The notes under the pieces are model-generated. The model saw only the letters and a program-made list of their open reading frames with translations, was not told where the DNA came from and did no database searches. The position numbers and the translations under genes were made by a program. 64,000 nt of DNA from Camarhynchus parvulus (lineage: Eukaryota > Chordata > Aves > Passeriformes > Thraupidae): NCBI RefSeq assembly GCF_901933205.1, contig NC_044590.1:5905501-5969500 (forward strand). Direction: 5' to 3'. Shown in pieces: positions 15,301 through 27,200 of the stretch (its first letter is position 1; each line of letters opens with the position of its first letter).

Positions 15301-18300
15301 AATATTGAAGATATTTATTTATTTTCTATGCCTGCCTTTACTGCTCCAGAGAGGGAGAAAACACTGGAGATGTTGAAGAGCAGACTGTGGTGCTGTTGTG
15401 TTGGCTTCGGATTTCCATACAGGGAGCTCATCAAATGCTTTTTAAAATCCTTGAGAAGAGAGCAGATCCTCATAAAAACCCCCAGGAAGGGGAAATCTCT
15501 GCCCAGGAGGGAGAGCTCAGGGTCAGTTTGGAGCTTTCCTCAGAAGCTCTCTGGCTCTCTGTCCATATGTCCACGAAAAACAAAACCTGGGTTTTCCTTT
15601 TATTTTGCCAACATTGCTGCAGATCCTTTAGCCAAAGGCAAGAGAACAGAAACTTCTCTTTTCCTCTTCAGAAGTTGCTCTTTTTTAATTCTTTTTTTCT
15701 TTGCATAAATCATACCTTGCACAGAAATGAAAACTACAGTGCAAAGACCCTCAAGAGCAAAGATTTCCAGAAATCAGGCACCAATCCCATCTACCACCAC
15801 ATCTGTGAGATGCCTGGAAATTTCTCTGACCTCATACTAATACAGCATCCACAAACAGAAAAGTTTTAAGACTTTTTCCAAATGCACAATGTGAGCAAAG
15901 CTCTGTGTGCTGCCTTCAGTAGGGTCTGGCTTTATCAGATGCCTTCACTGTAGGAATCCAAAACTCTGTTTATGCTCAGTCATGGCCACTGAAGTTCCAG
16001 TCCCTGCGCTCATCCTGTGATTCCCTGCAGGCCCCAGTGCCCAAGAAGGATGTGTGTGGTTTATTAGGGGATGTGAGCAGAGCTTGGGAGCATCCACAAG
16101 TCCCATGTGACACTGGAGCCCAGATGTGTGGCTCTGGTGGAGCTGCACCCATTAACCAGCAGCCAAAAAAAGAACAGTGCTCACAAAACCACTTACCTGG
16201 AGTCTGCTTCAGAAGGGCTGAATTGGACAAAATCCCCACTGGAATAAATCTTTGTTCAGAGTACAGAGGCAAATTCTGCTGCCTGTGGCACTCTCCTGCC
16301 TACATCAGCTGCCCAGCCTGAGAAAATTGCCAAGCTATAATCAAGAGATATTTTTCAAGTGACTCTGACTGCTGAAAAAATGTGGAGGTCATGGGGCTGT
16401 TTTCTCCCTCCTTCTTCTAAAATCCATTTTCATACAGATCAATATCTGTGAAGACTGAAGGAGAAAACAGGCTTTGGGAATCAAACCCTTTCTGCTTGGA
16501 AGCAGGGCAGGAACAAGAGGCTCTGCAGCAGGGCTGTATTAAGGAGCAGGATTTATCATTGCCAGCCAAGGTTGGCTTCTCTTTCATTCTTCAGCTGGAT
16601 CCTTCCTTTCAGTGACTCTCATTTCTTCCTTGTACAGCAAGAGGGTGAATGCTGAATAAAGATCAGCACCTGGCACATCCATGCACTGACAGTTTAAAGG
16701 AATTTTCTCTTTGCACAGCACAGCACTGAGCTTTCATCCCATCCATTGGTACTGGTGGCCCCTGGGAACTGGAAATCTTGTAAATTACAGGAATTGAGAA
16801 GTTCCTTGCTTGCTTTTTTGTTTTTCCAGGTCCTCATTCACCTGGGATGATTGAGGTGCAGCTTTGAGATTCAATCACTTTGATCAAAATTCCCATTTGG
16901 CAGGCAATGTGGTGAAAAGCCTATTTAAGATTACTCCTACAGAACCCCATAATGTGGCAGATAATATTCTCCAAAGCTGCTGAACTTTGTGTTGGTGATA
17001 TTGGTTTTTTTGGTGCCTCCTCTGAGCTAATCCTCAGCCACTGGACAGCAGCAGGAGCCTTCACCCTGTCCCTGGGTGTCCCAAACCCCCATGTGAGTGC
17101 ACAGGTTGCTCTGTCAAACAGTTTGGGGTGCTGTGGGGAAATGGGATTCCTGAAGAGCTCATATTTCTGCAGAACCAGTGGTGTTTATCCCACATTTCCT
17201 AACTGCAGCCCATGAAAGCAGCTTTTTCTGCATTTTGTGTAACGCCACCTCACCCACTTCATAGCTGCAGAAATTTGATTTGCAGACCTTTATTCTGCCT
17301 TTATTCCTCCCTCAGCCACCCCATTTCTCTATTGAACACTCTCCCTATCAATATCCACCACAGAGCATCTCCTTCAAAGGCCAGCTTCAGCCTCCCAACC
17401 CTCTCTTCATTAGGGAAGGATGAAGTAAATCAGCTCTTCAGCTGGTCCCAAAGGCTTCCAGGCTGTGGTGGAAGACGAATTGCACCTTTGCCTTTTATGA
17501 GTAAGAGCAAACATAGCAGGGCTTTACAGAGGGCCATACATCTTCCAAGAACCCTGGGTCCATTAGCTAAATAGCTCTGCTGCACACAGGACAGCTGCAA
17601 TTGTGCAGGATGGGCAGAAATAATGCAGTTATCCCTCCAGCTGAAACACACCTGAACCCACGTGGGAGCTCCTTCCCTTCTCACAGGACAAACCTGTGGA
17701 TGTGGATGAGGTGAGCACAGTCTGTGTAGTCTGCAGGACACAATGCTGGTGAAAAAACTCAGGGTCAGTTTACCAACGCTGCATTAACAAATTAAACTGC
17801 AGCTCAAATTAAACACGCGAGGATTAAGCAACGCTCTGGAAATAAAGCTCCTGCACCCTCTGCTGGGGAGAGGCTCGCGGCTGCACAGCCTGGCACACCA
17901 ACGAGGCTGCTTTTTCACAGGACTTTAATCTAAAATTCCTTCCTTTACCATGGAAATACTCGCAGGGATGTGGCTGAGATGGGGAAAACAAGACAGGATC
18001 TCCGCCCACCCCAGCCCTTCCTGCCATGCTGAACAAAAAGCCTGCAGACCTCAGATGAGAAGGAAACCTTGAATAATATATTCTATGCTATCAATAAATC
18101 ATGTAATAAAACCTAAATAATGTTTCTTCTCCTCCCATCCTTAGCTTAAAGGGCAGGAGGCCAGGAAACATTAATATTCCTGTCTCTGGTTCTTCCCACA
18201 CAGCAGCTTTTCCCACTTCACAGAGCACCCCATTCCTTACAAGCAAACGTGTTTTGCCCCATTTAGGAGCCCAGTTTCTCTGAATGCCTTTATTTCTGCC

Positions 18301-20227
18301 AACAGAGCTGTTTCACTCTGGAAAAAAACAAGGGTGAGACATCCTAAGGGAGACTTGTTAAATCAGGGAAGAACCCAAATTTGTCTGCTTTCTTCCCTTA
18401 TTTAGGAGAAATGAAATCCAGATGCTTTGAGCTGCCTAGGCGGGTTGGGGCACAGCCTGCGTGTGTTTGTTCAATTCTGGGAGCACTCTCCTGCTTCTCC
18501 CCAGAAAAGCAGCTCCAAGGTAGCTGGTTGTGATGCTTCCCTGGAAGTCCTCAGTGTGTTTGTGGAGTTGGTGCCTGGCTGTAATCAGCAGCAGGAATGT
18601 GGTTTCCTGGGCTCTGCAGGAGCCAGGAGCTCAGCTGGAGCAGGGAGGGAATGACAGGGATGCTCCACCGAGGGGATGCTGAGCAGCTGCAGGAGGTTTC
18701 CAGCTCAGCAGCAAGCTCCTTCTGCCCTCTAGGGTCCAGCTCACCTCCCTCCCCCGGGAAACAGCTCCAGCTTTTCTGCAGGATGGGCTGGAGAGGAAAT
18801 TTCAGCTTTGAGCCACTCCAGTACCTGCCCTAATGATGCTCCACTGATGAAGAGCAGATGGGATGACACCAGCTCTCCCAGTTCATCTCTTGTGCCTTGC
18901 TGCTGTTTGTTTAACCACTCAATTAAAAGTGTATTCATTGGTTTATATTCACCGGCTTCTTCATACTTTGATTTCAGTAAAAGCTTCAGCTGAGTCAGGA
19001 AAAGGTCAACTATTAAATCATATTTTAGCATTTACCCTTTAAGATGAAAATAGGACCTGAAAAGGCACAGCAACTGTAGTTTTTATTTACTTTGGAGCAG
19101 CAGTCCCAGACCCATGCACTGCTTTTGTGCTCACAAAGGAACGGAGCAGAAAGCCACAAAAATGAAAGACGTGCCAGTATAACAAAACCCTCACATCGGT
19201 GCTGACCAGTGACAGAGGGAGAAAAAGAAACAGCAAGGATTTCCACTCATTTTTGATACTAGAAAGTTGGAGAGACAAAGTGTGTCAGTGCCTCTTAGAA
19301 CACTTGCTCAATACATCATTGGGAAATGTGTAATTTATAGGTCTGGTGATGGGGGAATGTCTGGGACTGGCTCAACTGAAGCTAAGAAATCTCTGAAATC
19401 CAAAGTGGAAAGAGGAGCTCAGGGACATTTGTTTGTTTTATTTAACAACCATGGTGTGAAGAGCAATCTTATCAGCTTTTTAGGTGTGTCCAAAACCTTG
19501 TCCTTCCATCTCTGACTCGTCTCATGCTAACAGTCCTTCAAGGGCAAGGAGATAAAATATTTGCTCGCGAAGTTTTGTATGAAAAGTCTCATGTTCCATT
19601 ATTCACTGAATCCCTTATTCATGCCACATTACATAATCTTTTAAAGTGAGTCCCATTCCCTTTTCCTTCCACTTCAATTTCTGTCTGCCTTTCTCTTTAA
19701 CTATGTATTATTAACTTCCTTATGTAAAGAGAGTGACCACCTTGCTGAAAATGGCTTCTCTTTCCAGAAAGACACTTTATGCCCAAAACCACCATTAAAT
19801 TACTATTGATGGAAACAGGGTTTCATCAGGAAACAGGAAACAGCTGCCAAGAAAGTAATAAGGGTAAATTATACCCCAGAGCAGAGCTGGAGTAGCATTT
19901 AATGGATCAGAGAGATTTCATTCACCATTCTGCCACTGAGTTATTGCACAGCTTCCTAAAGGCAAAAGGTTTCTGCCCACCCTGAGCTTGAAATCAAAAT
20001 GCTGGAGTCAGGTGTTATTAGGATCAAAAGCTGGGGTTGGCTTTTTTTCACCTTGGACTGAGAAGTGTCAGCTTTGGGTGTCTCAAACACAGTGCCCAAA
20101 TGTAGGACTAAGGTTTTACAAACTGCTTCTTAATCTTGCAACACCTGCTTACCCCTCCAGTGAATAAGGAAGAAATGTTCCTTTAATTTTCAAGGAGAGT
20201 AAATGTTTTAATTAATCAGCAAACAAG
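12341..20227. other. Intergenic DNA, no supported feature
   Basis: No coding, RNA or repeat feature is recognised; ORFs of 60-160 codons here look random, with low-complexity or stop-dense neighbours. Confidence 0.6.
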
Positions 20228-20277
20228 GCAAAAAAAAAACAAAAACAAAAAAAACAAAACAAACAAAAAAAAAAAAA

Positions 20278-20313
<36 letters not shown>

Positions 20314-20333
20314 AAACCAAAAACCAAAAACCC
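20228..20333 (+). repeat. A-rich low-complexity tract
   Basis: About 105 bp of almost pure A interrupted by single C residues (A8-10 C blocks, then an uninterrupted run of about 30 A, then ACCAAACC). It could be a decayed poly(A) tail of a retroposed sequence or simple expansion; no target-site duplication is evident. Confidence 0.9.
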
Positions 20334-22555
20334 AGACTGGGATTCTGCTTAGGAGCAGAGCACAGCAGAACTTTTGGCAATGAGTTCATCCTGCAGAATT
20401 CTCTCACTGCATATACAATTTCAAATAACTGTGCTAATTTGGAAAAACCACTTTTACTTAAATTCTGAGGTTTAGTTAGAGTCAGGGGGCTGTGAAGTTT
20501 CAGGGGATCATTGCTGAGTTGCTGAAGGTTGTTGTCACAGTTCCCTGGGGCCCAGCTCTGAATATCCTGATGGGCCAAGAGCTGAACAACACTGAGGGCA
20601 AATAGTTTGAGTAAAAATCAGTTTGCCTTGAGGAGTTTTATCTGTGAGGAGACAGGTAGATGTGTTCCTATGATGGCAACTGCTCTCCTAAGGAATATAA
20701 ATAGCTTCTATTTATATAATTTTTTTTCCTAAAACTCCAATATTTACTTCTGCTGCAGGGAAAGGGCCTTCTTGATTTTTCCAAACTATCAGGAGGCCAA
20801 TACCCAAGGAAAAGCAATGCCTCCTCCTGCTGGTCTCCTCTCTTGGCTTGGCAAATGTGAGAAAAGGCTGCAGGTCTGCTTGGCAGCTCTGCTCTGGCAC
20901 AGCAGGTGCCACGTCTGGCTCCTCCAGAATCCCTGTGGGATGCAGCAGGACAGTGTTTGGATGCAGCTCATAATCCTGTGCAGACAACTGGGGAATGTGC
21001 CTCAGCAAGCTGAGAATTTTCCTGTTTATCTCAGTGGTGTGAAACCTAATGAGATAAAATATAATGATGCTGTTGAAGCCCACTCAGAGCGCTGTATCCA
21101 TTGGGAAATGCTCACACCTGGACTTCTCTAATAGCTCTGGGGAGGATGGAGCTGCTGAAGGCTCCCAGCCAAGGGCTCTGGCACAAGCAGGGGCTGCTGT
21201 GCCTGGGCACGCTGTTCATTCTGCCAAGCCTCTGTCACTGCCTTGCCCAGATGACTGGCAGGCTTTCTAAAACCCAGGCCCTGAATCATCCAGATTCTCA
21301 TGCTACATCATTCTGGGAAAAAATATCAGCATGGAGGAAGGGATTTTACTTTTTCCTTTTCACTTACAAAATGGAACTGCTGTTTTTTTCAGCCAAGATC
21401 ACTACAGGAAATATTGTCAGTCAATTCACTTCACTCCTAGACAGTGCTCCAAAATCCAATTCTTTTGATTTAAGGCTGATGCCTGGTAAGCAAAGTCACT
21501 CATGGGTAACTCCCTTGCCAGTGCCATTTCTTGGCTCTGAACCTCAACGACACCAACCTCCATTTTTAGCAGGGTGATAAGGAGTTGGCACGGGGGTGAA
21601 AGGCTTCAGTAACCATCTTTTATCTGCCAGGATGTGGTTGATGTTGAACCTTAAGAGAGTCAATATTGTTAAAGGACTCTGAAGGGCAGTGTCCTTGTAA
21701 TTAAGGGCATCTGAGATTTATGAGCTTGATTTTATACAGGAGAAAGAAAAATATATTCCAACATTGGAAATGAAAATGTGTGGAGGTTTAATGTCAGGAA
21801 GTCAGGTCCCCATTTCTCTTCTCTTCATCAGCCATTAAATACATCCCCAAAGTACCAAGAAATCCCCATAAATAAAGAAACAAAGAGAGCAGAAGAAGTG
21901 CAAAGAAAAATAAATGTGTATTTCATCTCATGAAGGTTAAATCTCTGGTATTTTTACTGAATGCAAATTTTCCATTCTGATGCTTCGAGGCTTAAATTAA
22001 TGATTGTGATTATTTAATTTTCCTCAATTTCCCTTCCAGTTGCAACCGTCGCTGTTGGTTTTCACACCACACATAAAGGAGTTTTGCAGCTGCCACAGTC
22101 ATTCCTGTGAAGGTACAAGCTGACCCACGCTCAGTGCTTCAGTGTAAAAGTCTGGGCTACGTTGCTTTTCCACGGTGCTCATGTAAAACCATGTATGACT
22201 GTCAGCTTCTAGCCAGTCCCTTAGGAAAACTACAGGTCCTTCCCTTGGCACCTGTCCCTATAAAATGTACATTGCACAAAGTCATGATTGAAATGTACAG
22301 AGGAAATTACACATTCACCAACAGAAAAATAAAGGAAAAAAAAAAAGAAGAAGAGAGAAAAGAAAATCCGATTGCTATTTTACAAGAGAAAAGTGTGTCT
22401 CATTCCATACATACAAAATGTTTTCAAATTGTACATAAGTACCAAAGGCATTATGAGAGATTCTTTGGAGATGAAACGAAAGTGCAAGAAAGCCAAGGCA
22501 ACAGAGCAAATGAAAGGAAGCAAAGCAGCAGCTGTCTTTGCTTTCTAAAGGACAA
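20334..22555. other. Intergenic DNA, no supported gene
   Basis: The part from about 22,040 to 22,460 has an AT-rich, UTR-like texture but no recognisable gene. Confidence 0.55.
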
Positions 22556-22640
22556 CCGAACTTCCCGGCTCAGCCCAGCCCCGGCGCCTCCCGCGCGGGA
22601 TTCGAGGGCGTGCGGCCCCATGATCCTCCCGGCGGGAAAT
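22556..22640. promoter_or_regulatory. Isolated CpG mini-island with E2F-like site
   Basis: Twelve CpGs occur in about 85 bp, in otherwise CpG-poor DNA. It includes the 12-bp palindrome TCCCGCGCGGGA (22,589-22,600) and, on the minus strand, TTTCCCGCC (22,631-22,639), which fits the E2F consensus. It could be a promoter of an unannotated transcript or an unmethylated enhancer. Function is inferred. Confidence 0.3.
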
Positions 22641-23695
22641 TCACCTCTCAGCTCTCACTGTCAGGACAAAAACGTGAACCATTTTTAGCCCAGCTAAGGC
22701 CAAATGAGCCAGGTGCTGTTATAAACCATGGGAGTGTCAAGGTATCTCAGGGAAGCGGCAACACACTCCAGCAATGGATGTACCCTCTGCTCAGTAACCT
22801 GTTCAGGGCTGAAGCAGCTCTTACAGCTGAGAACTTTGGACCCAGAGATGAATTTCAGGCCAATGCAAAAATTTGATTACTATTTATTCAAGGCATCCAG
22901 CAGTATTAAATCAGAAAAGTTGCCTCTTCATGCCTTTGTTTATTTAGATTAAAGACTGAAGGCTAAGCTCTACCCAATATAAATCTTGTATCTGTGAAAG
23001 TATTGGCAAAGCTCAGTCCTAGAGGATGATTCATTTGGTGAGGCTGGTGAAATCTCTGTATAGGGGCTATTGAAATCTGTGGGCTGACCTGCTCGGAAAA
23101 TGAGATTTATTGGTTATAACATGGTCCTTTCTTCCATAACTCTAAGATCAAAGATGGGCTTTTAATGTTTCTTTTCTTAAACATGTCTTACCTAAGGGCT
23201 TTTTAAATATAGGCAAAGGTAAGACCCATGGGGCACTGGGATCCTCTGCTTGGGCAGTAGGTTTGTGGGAGACCCTGGCACTGCCCTCAGTCAGCGCCGC
23301 TGCCGTGGGACACCCTGGCACAGCACATAAAGACTTTGCCCTTGGATCTCCAAAGGCACAGGACAACTGCTTGGCCACACATCTTAGGAATGGGCTTTTT
23401 GGACTTGAAGTTGGCACTGGCCACTCTATTATATTTGTTTGTTTGGAAGGAAGCCAAAGAAATTATCACTCAAAGAACTGCATCGCTCTGCTGCATGAGC
23501 TGTGCTGCCTTCAGAAGTGGGGTTTCTCCTTGGGATGGCAGTCACACGCCAATCCCCTCTGCAAATCTTCCTTTTTGACTGAGACAAATTATTGAAAAAG
23601 TAATTTGGTTTTATTTTACCCACTGTCTCACCTCCAAACCAGAACTTTTCTTCCCCCCTGTGCATCTCAGATGCAGCTTTGTCTGTTTTGATAAA

Positions 23696-23717
23696 GAACA
23701 CGTGTGCACACGTGTTC
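23696..23717. repeat. 22-bp perfect palindrome with two CACGTG E-boxes
   Basis: The half-arm GAACACGTGTG is followed exactly by its reverse complement. It contains CACGTG at 23,699-23,704 and 23,709-23,714, ten bases apart, and 18 bases of strictly alternating purine/pyrimidine. A third CACGTG lies at 23,741-23,746 in the adjoining CA-rich DNA. Confidence 0.9.
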
Positions 23718-24104
23718 ATACCCACATGCACACACAGCCACACGTGGTGCATGTACTCAAACCACATGCACACGCTTCTGCAGCCAAAGTTGTGTTGTCC
23801 TTTTATCCTGCAGGTTATGACAAAGATAAACTGTGAGCTTCATTCAATCTGTACAGAATTTACAGTTCAGATGAATAGCAATGAAGAATATATAGGAATA
23901 CAGTAGCTGTTAAGTATTATGGGCTGTGTGTGTTCGTTTTGTTCAGGTATTTTTTTAATTAACATCACAGAGGCAATCTCCTATTTTAGCTTACTGATAA
24001 AATCTGTTTAAAGAAGCATTCAAATGCAGTGAATTTCTTAACAAAACAGGATGTTCATTTTTTCCCTTTTCCCAGTTATGTTGAGTCACATGACAAACCA
24101 GGCA

Positions 24105-24227
24105 GGTGACACTTTGGTGTCTGTTCAATGCACATAGGTTGATTACATGTAGAGATACCGATCAGCACGTGGCATGTAATGTGCAATCTGTGTGCAGTAC
24201 ATGTGGATAATGTGCCAAAGTGACACC
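24105..24227. repeat. Nested inverted repeat
   Basis: GGTGACACTTTGG (24,105-24,117) pairs with CCAAAGTGACACC (24,215-24,227) at 12 of 13 positions. Inside it, ATTACATG (24,142-24,149) pairs perfectly with CATGTAAT (24,173-24,180) across a 23-base loop. It may be a structured RNA element, a small transposon relic, or chance. Confidence 0.6.
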
Positions 24228-27200
24228 AAGCAAGATAAATTTCATAAATACAGTGTCTATACTGAAGAAACAGGAATATAGTTTTAGTGTGTGGAGTGTT
24301 GTTTCTGTATAAGAACAGTGGCACCCACCTATATGAATTACTGATAAAAGAATAAAACATTTATAAGAATAATTTCTTGAATCTCCTAAAGCATTTGATA
24401 CACCACGCAGCAACTGCAGCTATGCTTAAAACCTGCTCTTGATTTAAAATAACAAAATCTATGTCATTTATCAACTATATCTTCTTTTGCCTTGGTGTTC
24501 CTGAAAGTCTCAGGTACTCTACACTGTGCGTGAATTTTTTGAGAAAAAGTGAAGAGATGTCAAATTTTAGAGTTTTGGGGGGAGGGAAGAGTAACCAACA
24601 AAGAAAGGTCTCCATCCTGTCTGCTGACAGGAGCATGGGGTAATTCCAGCTCCAGGGAAGATGCTGGACTAGTGTGAATAAGCAGGCAGGACAGAGAGAC
24701 CTGTCACCAGCCTTGATGACTTGTCCTCAGGTTCTCAGCAAGGCTGAACGTGCTGTCTGTGGAGAGGCTAAAGAACCACATCCACACCTGTGATCAATCC
24801 TTTTCATGAGCATCACTGCATATGGAAAACACTGGATCATGGCCACTGTGTTGGTCAAGTTTAAGCAATTACTGTGAAATGCTGCTGCTGCTCTAAAGGG
24901 AGGTGCCCATGGCATGTTAAAATAAGGAGGTATTTTCCCATCGCGGCTTGCAAGGCTTGTGCTGAGCTTTTCTTGTGTGGAGTGGGAAGAAAAGAGCATC
25001 TCTCCACGTCCACAGTCATCAGTGTCAAATGGAGCTGAAATTCCCGCAGAGGCTTTGCTGGCAGTGTGACATTCAGCCTTGTTTTGGGGTCAGAACCATC
25101 CAAACTGGAGGCTCTGGCATGGCTTCTACCTGAAATCATTAACCCTGCCCTAAAATTATAGGCATAGCTGCAGGTGAAATCCAGCCTGGGCTTGGCACTG
25201 AGCTTTGGAAAGCCTTGCGGTTTCTCAGAACCAGGCAAACAGATGCTGCTTGAACAATCCACCTGCAGCTGTATTTACAGGAATTAGGAGAGGGCAAAGT
25301 GCTTCCAGGTTCATTGGCAGCTTTGGGAACAGCACAGCTTGGACCAGCTGCTTTCCAGCTCTCTCCATGACTGAGCTGGAGCCTGCCATGCACAGCCACA
25401 TCTGTGGGTTGCCAAAGGGGACAAGGGTCTTGAAAACAGCTCTGGCTTCAGGGAGCAAAACCATCCCCACTGGTAGAGCCTGTGAGCTCTCCTCAGAGAT
25501 GTTCACCTGGACAAGAAAACCTGAGCCAGACCTCATCCCTGTTTCACTTTAATCAGCTAAAGCCATGGGGACAAACCCTCACAGGGCACAGAGAGACAGC
25601 ACAAACCCCATCCCTGTATGGAAAAGCTCCAGCAGAACAACCAGGGATGTGTTGAGGCCATGGTGGCTCAATGAGGAAGCAAATAAATGGCCAATAAAAA
25701 GCAAAACTGTCATGTTAACAAAACACAAAGGCTCTCTGGTGCATCTGGTGATGCCAGGCCAAGTCTCAGAGCAGAGTTCTGGAATTACAGCTTCCCTGGT
25801 AAATAGTCTGGGCAAGGAAGGGGAGGATATGGGGTCAAACTCTGTCATGGCAGCAGTGCCAAGAGATAGGAGAGACTGCAAACACCAGCAAGATGGGCAA
25901 ACCCTGAAGGCCTCATGGCAGCCTGGTATTGCAGTGGGGAGAACACTGGCAAAATGTTTATGGAGATGAAAATGTAGCTCAGTGCCACTCTGTAAGGAGA
26001 GTGAGAGATGCTTCCATGAGGAATGGTTATGGCACAGTTCCAGGGTGTCTGAGACCACCAAGGCTGTAGAGAAGGGTGGGTGGAATTTCCAAAGAGTGGA
26101 TTCCAAGGTTTGGAAGTCACCTTCTCCCCTGCACCTCGGGCTGTGCTGCAGGCACAAAAGCACACGGCACCCCAGGCTGGATGCAGGTGAGAAAATCCCA
26201 TGGGAATCAAACCAGACATATGGCAGGTCCCACACATGTGGGTTCAAATGGCATCTTTGAAATGAAGACCAGGCCTCCATCCTTGGCACTGCCTGCTCCT
26301 CCAAACCCGCAGCAAGGGCTATCTGGGATGCACTTTTTCAGAGGCATCCAGATGGAAAGGAGGTTGTGACACACAGCCAAATACAACTCATATTTTCTCC
26401 TCCCCATTTACACATTTGAAGGAACCACAGGTACAAACATGTTGGTTTTTTTTACCCCGTAGTCACAAGCAGTAGAAATGGAATCTGTGCATGCTGTATC
26501 AGAGGGATGGGGTGATGACCAGTTGCAGCATGAAAGACACTTGGTATATCAGTGTTACCTACAGAAGCACCGCAGCACCCTGCCAGGTGGCTCCCTGGGA
26601 GCACAGCCTCTCCCCAGGGTGATGCTTTTGGCAATGTTCACCTTGTCAGGTACTACAGCAATCTGGGAGTGCAGATACAGCTGGAGCATATTGCTGTCTA
26701 CTCATCTCAGGCTGCATGCAGTAGCAGGCAAAAATTGAGAGTACAGTCAGTGAGATAGTCCAGAAAGCACATTCATAAGTTAAAAAGGTTCCCGCTGCTA
26801 CCTAAATTGAAAGCGTGATTAATAGTGTATCAAAAGGTGTGTGATCCCTCTCCCTCTAGACACTAAGGTAAGGCAAGCAGTATTGTGTCACTGGGGCATC
26901 AAACACTAAGATATACTAAAGAAGATTCCTATGCAGTATTATTATCCTTATTATTAAAAACCCACCCTAATGTTAAAAAAACCAGTGAACCCACACCCCT
27001 GCACGGAGCAGGTTCTGCTCTGTGAGGCAGAAAAGTCGGGGTGTTTGTGTGCTAAAAGCAAGGGTTTGCTTTCACACCTCTGAGCAGCAGTGACCCTGCA
27101 GGGCTCGGAGGGGCTGCTGCCCTCAGCCCTCCCCACAGCCTTCTCCTCAATGCTACCTGCAGCTGAAGGAGCTTTTGTATCTGATTTCCTTGTTTGTGGC

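Noticed and set aside
20228..20578. Minus-strand ORF with a poly-Phe tail
   Set aside because: Produced by the A-rich tract, not a gene.
22107..22688. 193-codon plus-strand ORF
   Set aside because: Low-complexity Lys/Glu middle and no domain; it crosses the CpG mini-island but shows no codon structure.
26006..26023. 18-base exact match to 59,605-59,622 (AGATGCTTCCATGAGGAA)
   Set aside because: Flanks share no similarity, so it is not a dispersed repeat; probably coincidence.
25579..26304. 241-codon minus-strand ORF, the longest in the window after the KCNQ2 terminal exon
   Set aside because: No recognisable domain, leucine/serine/histidine-rich random composition, opposite-strand ORFs of similar length, no splice-site context.
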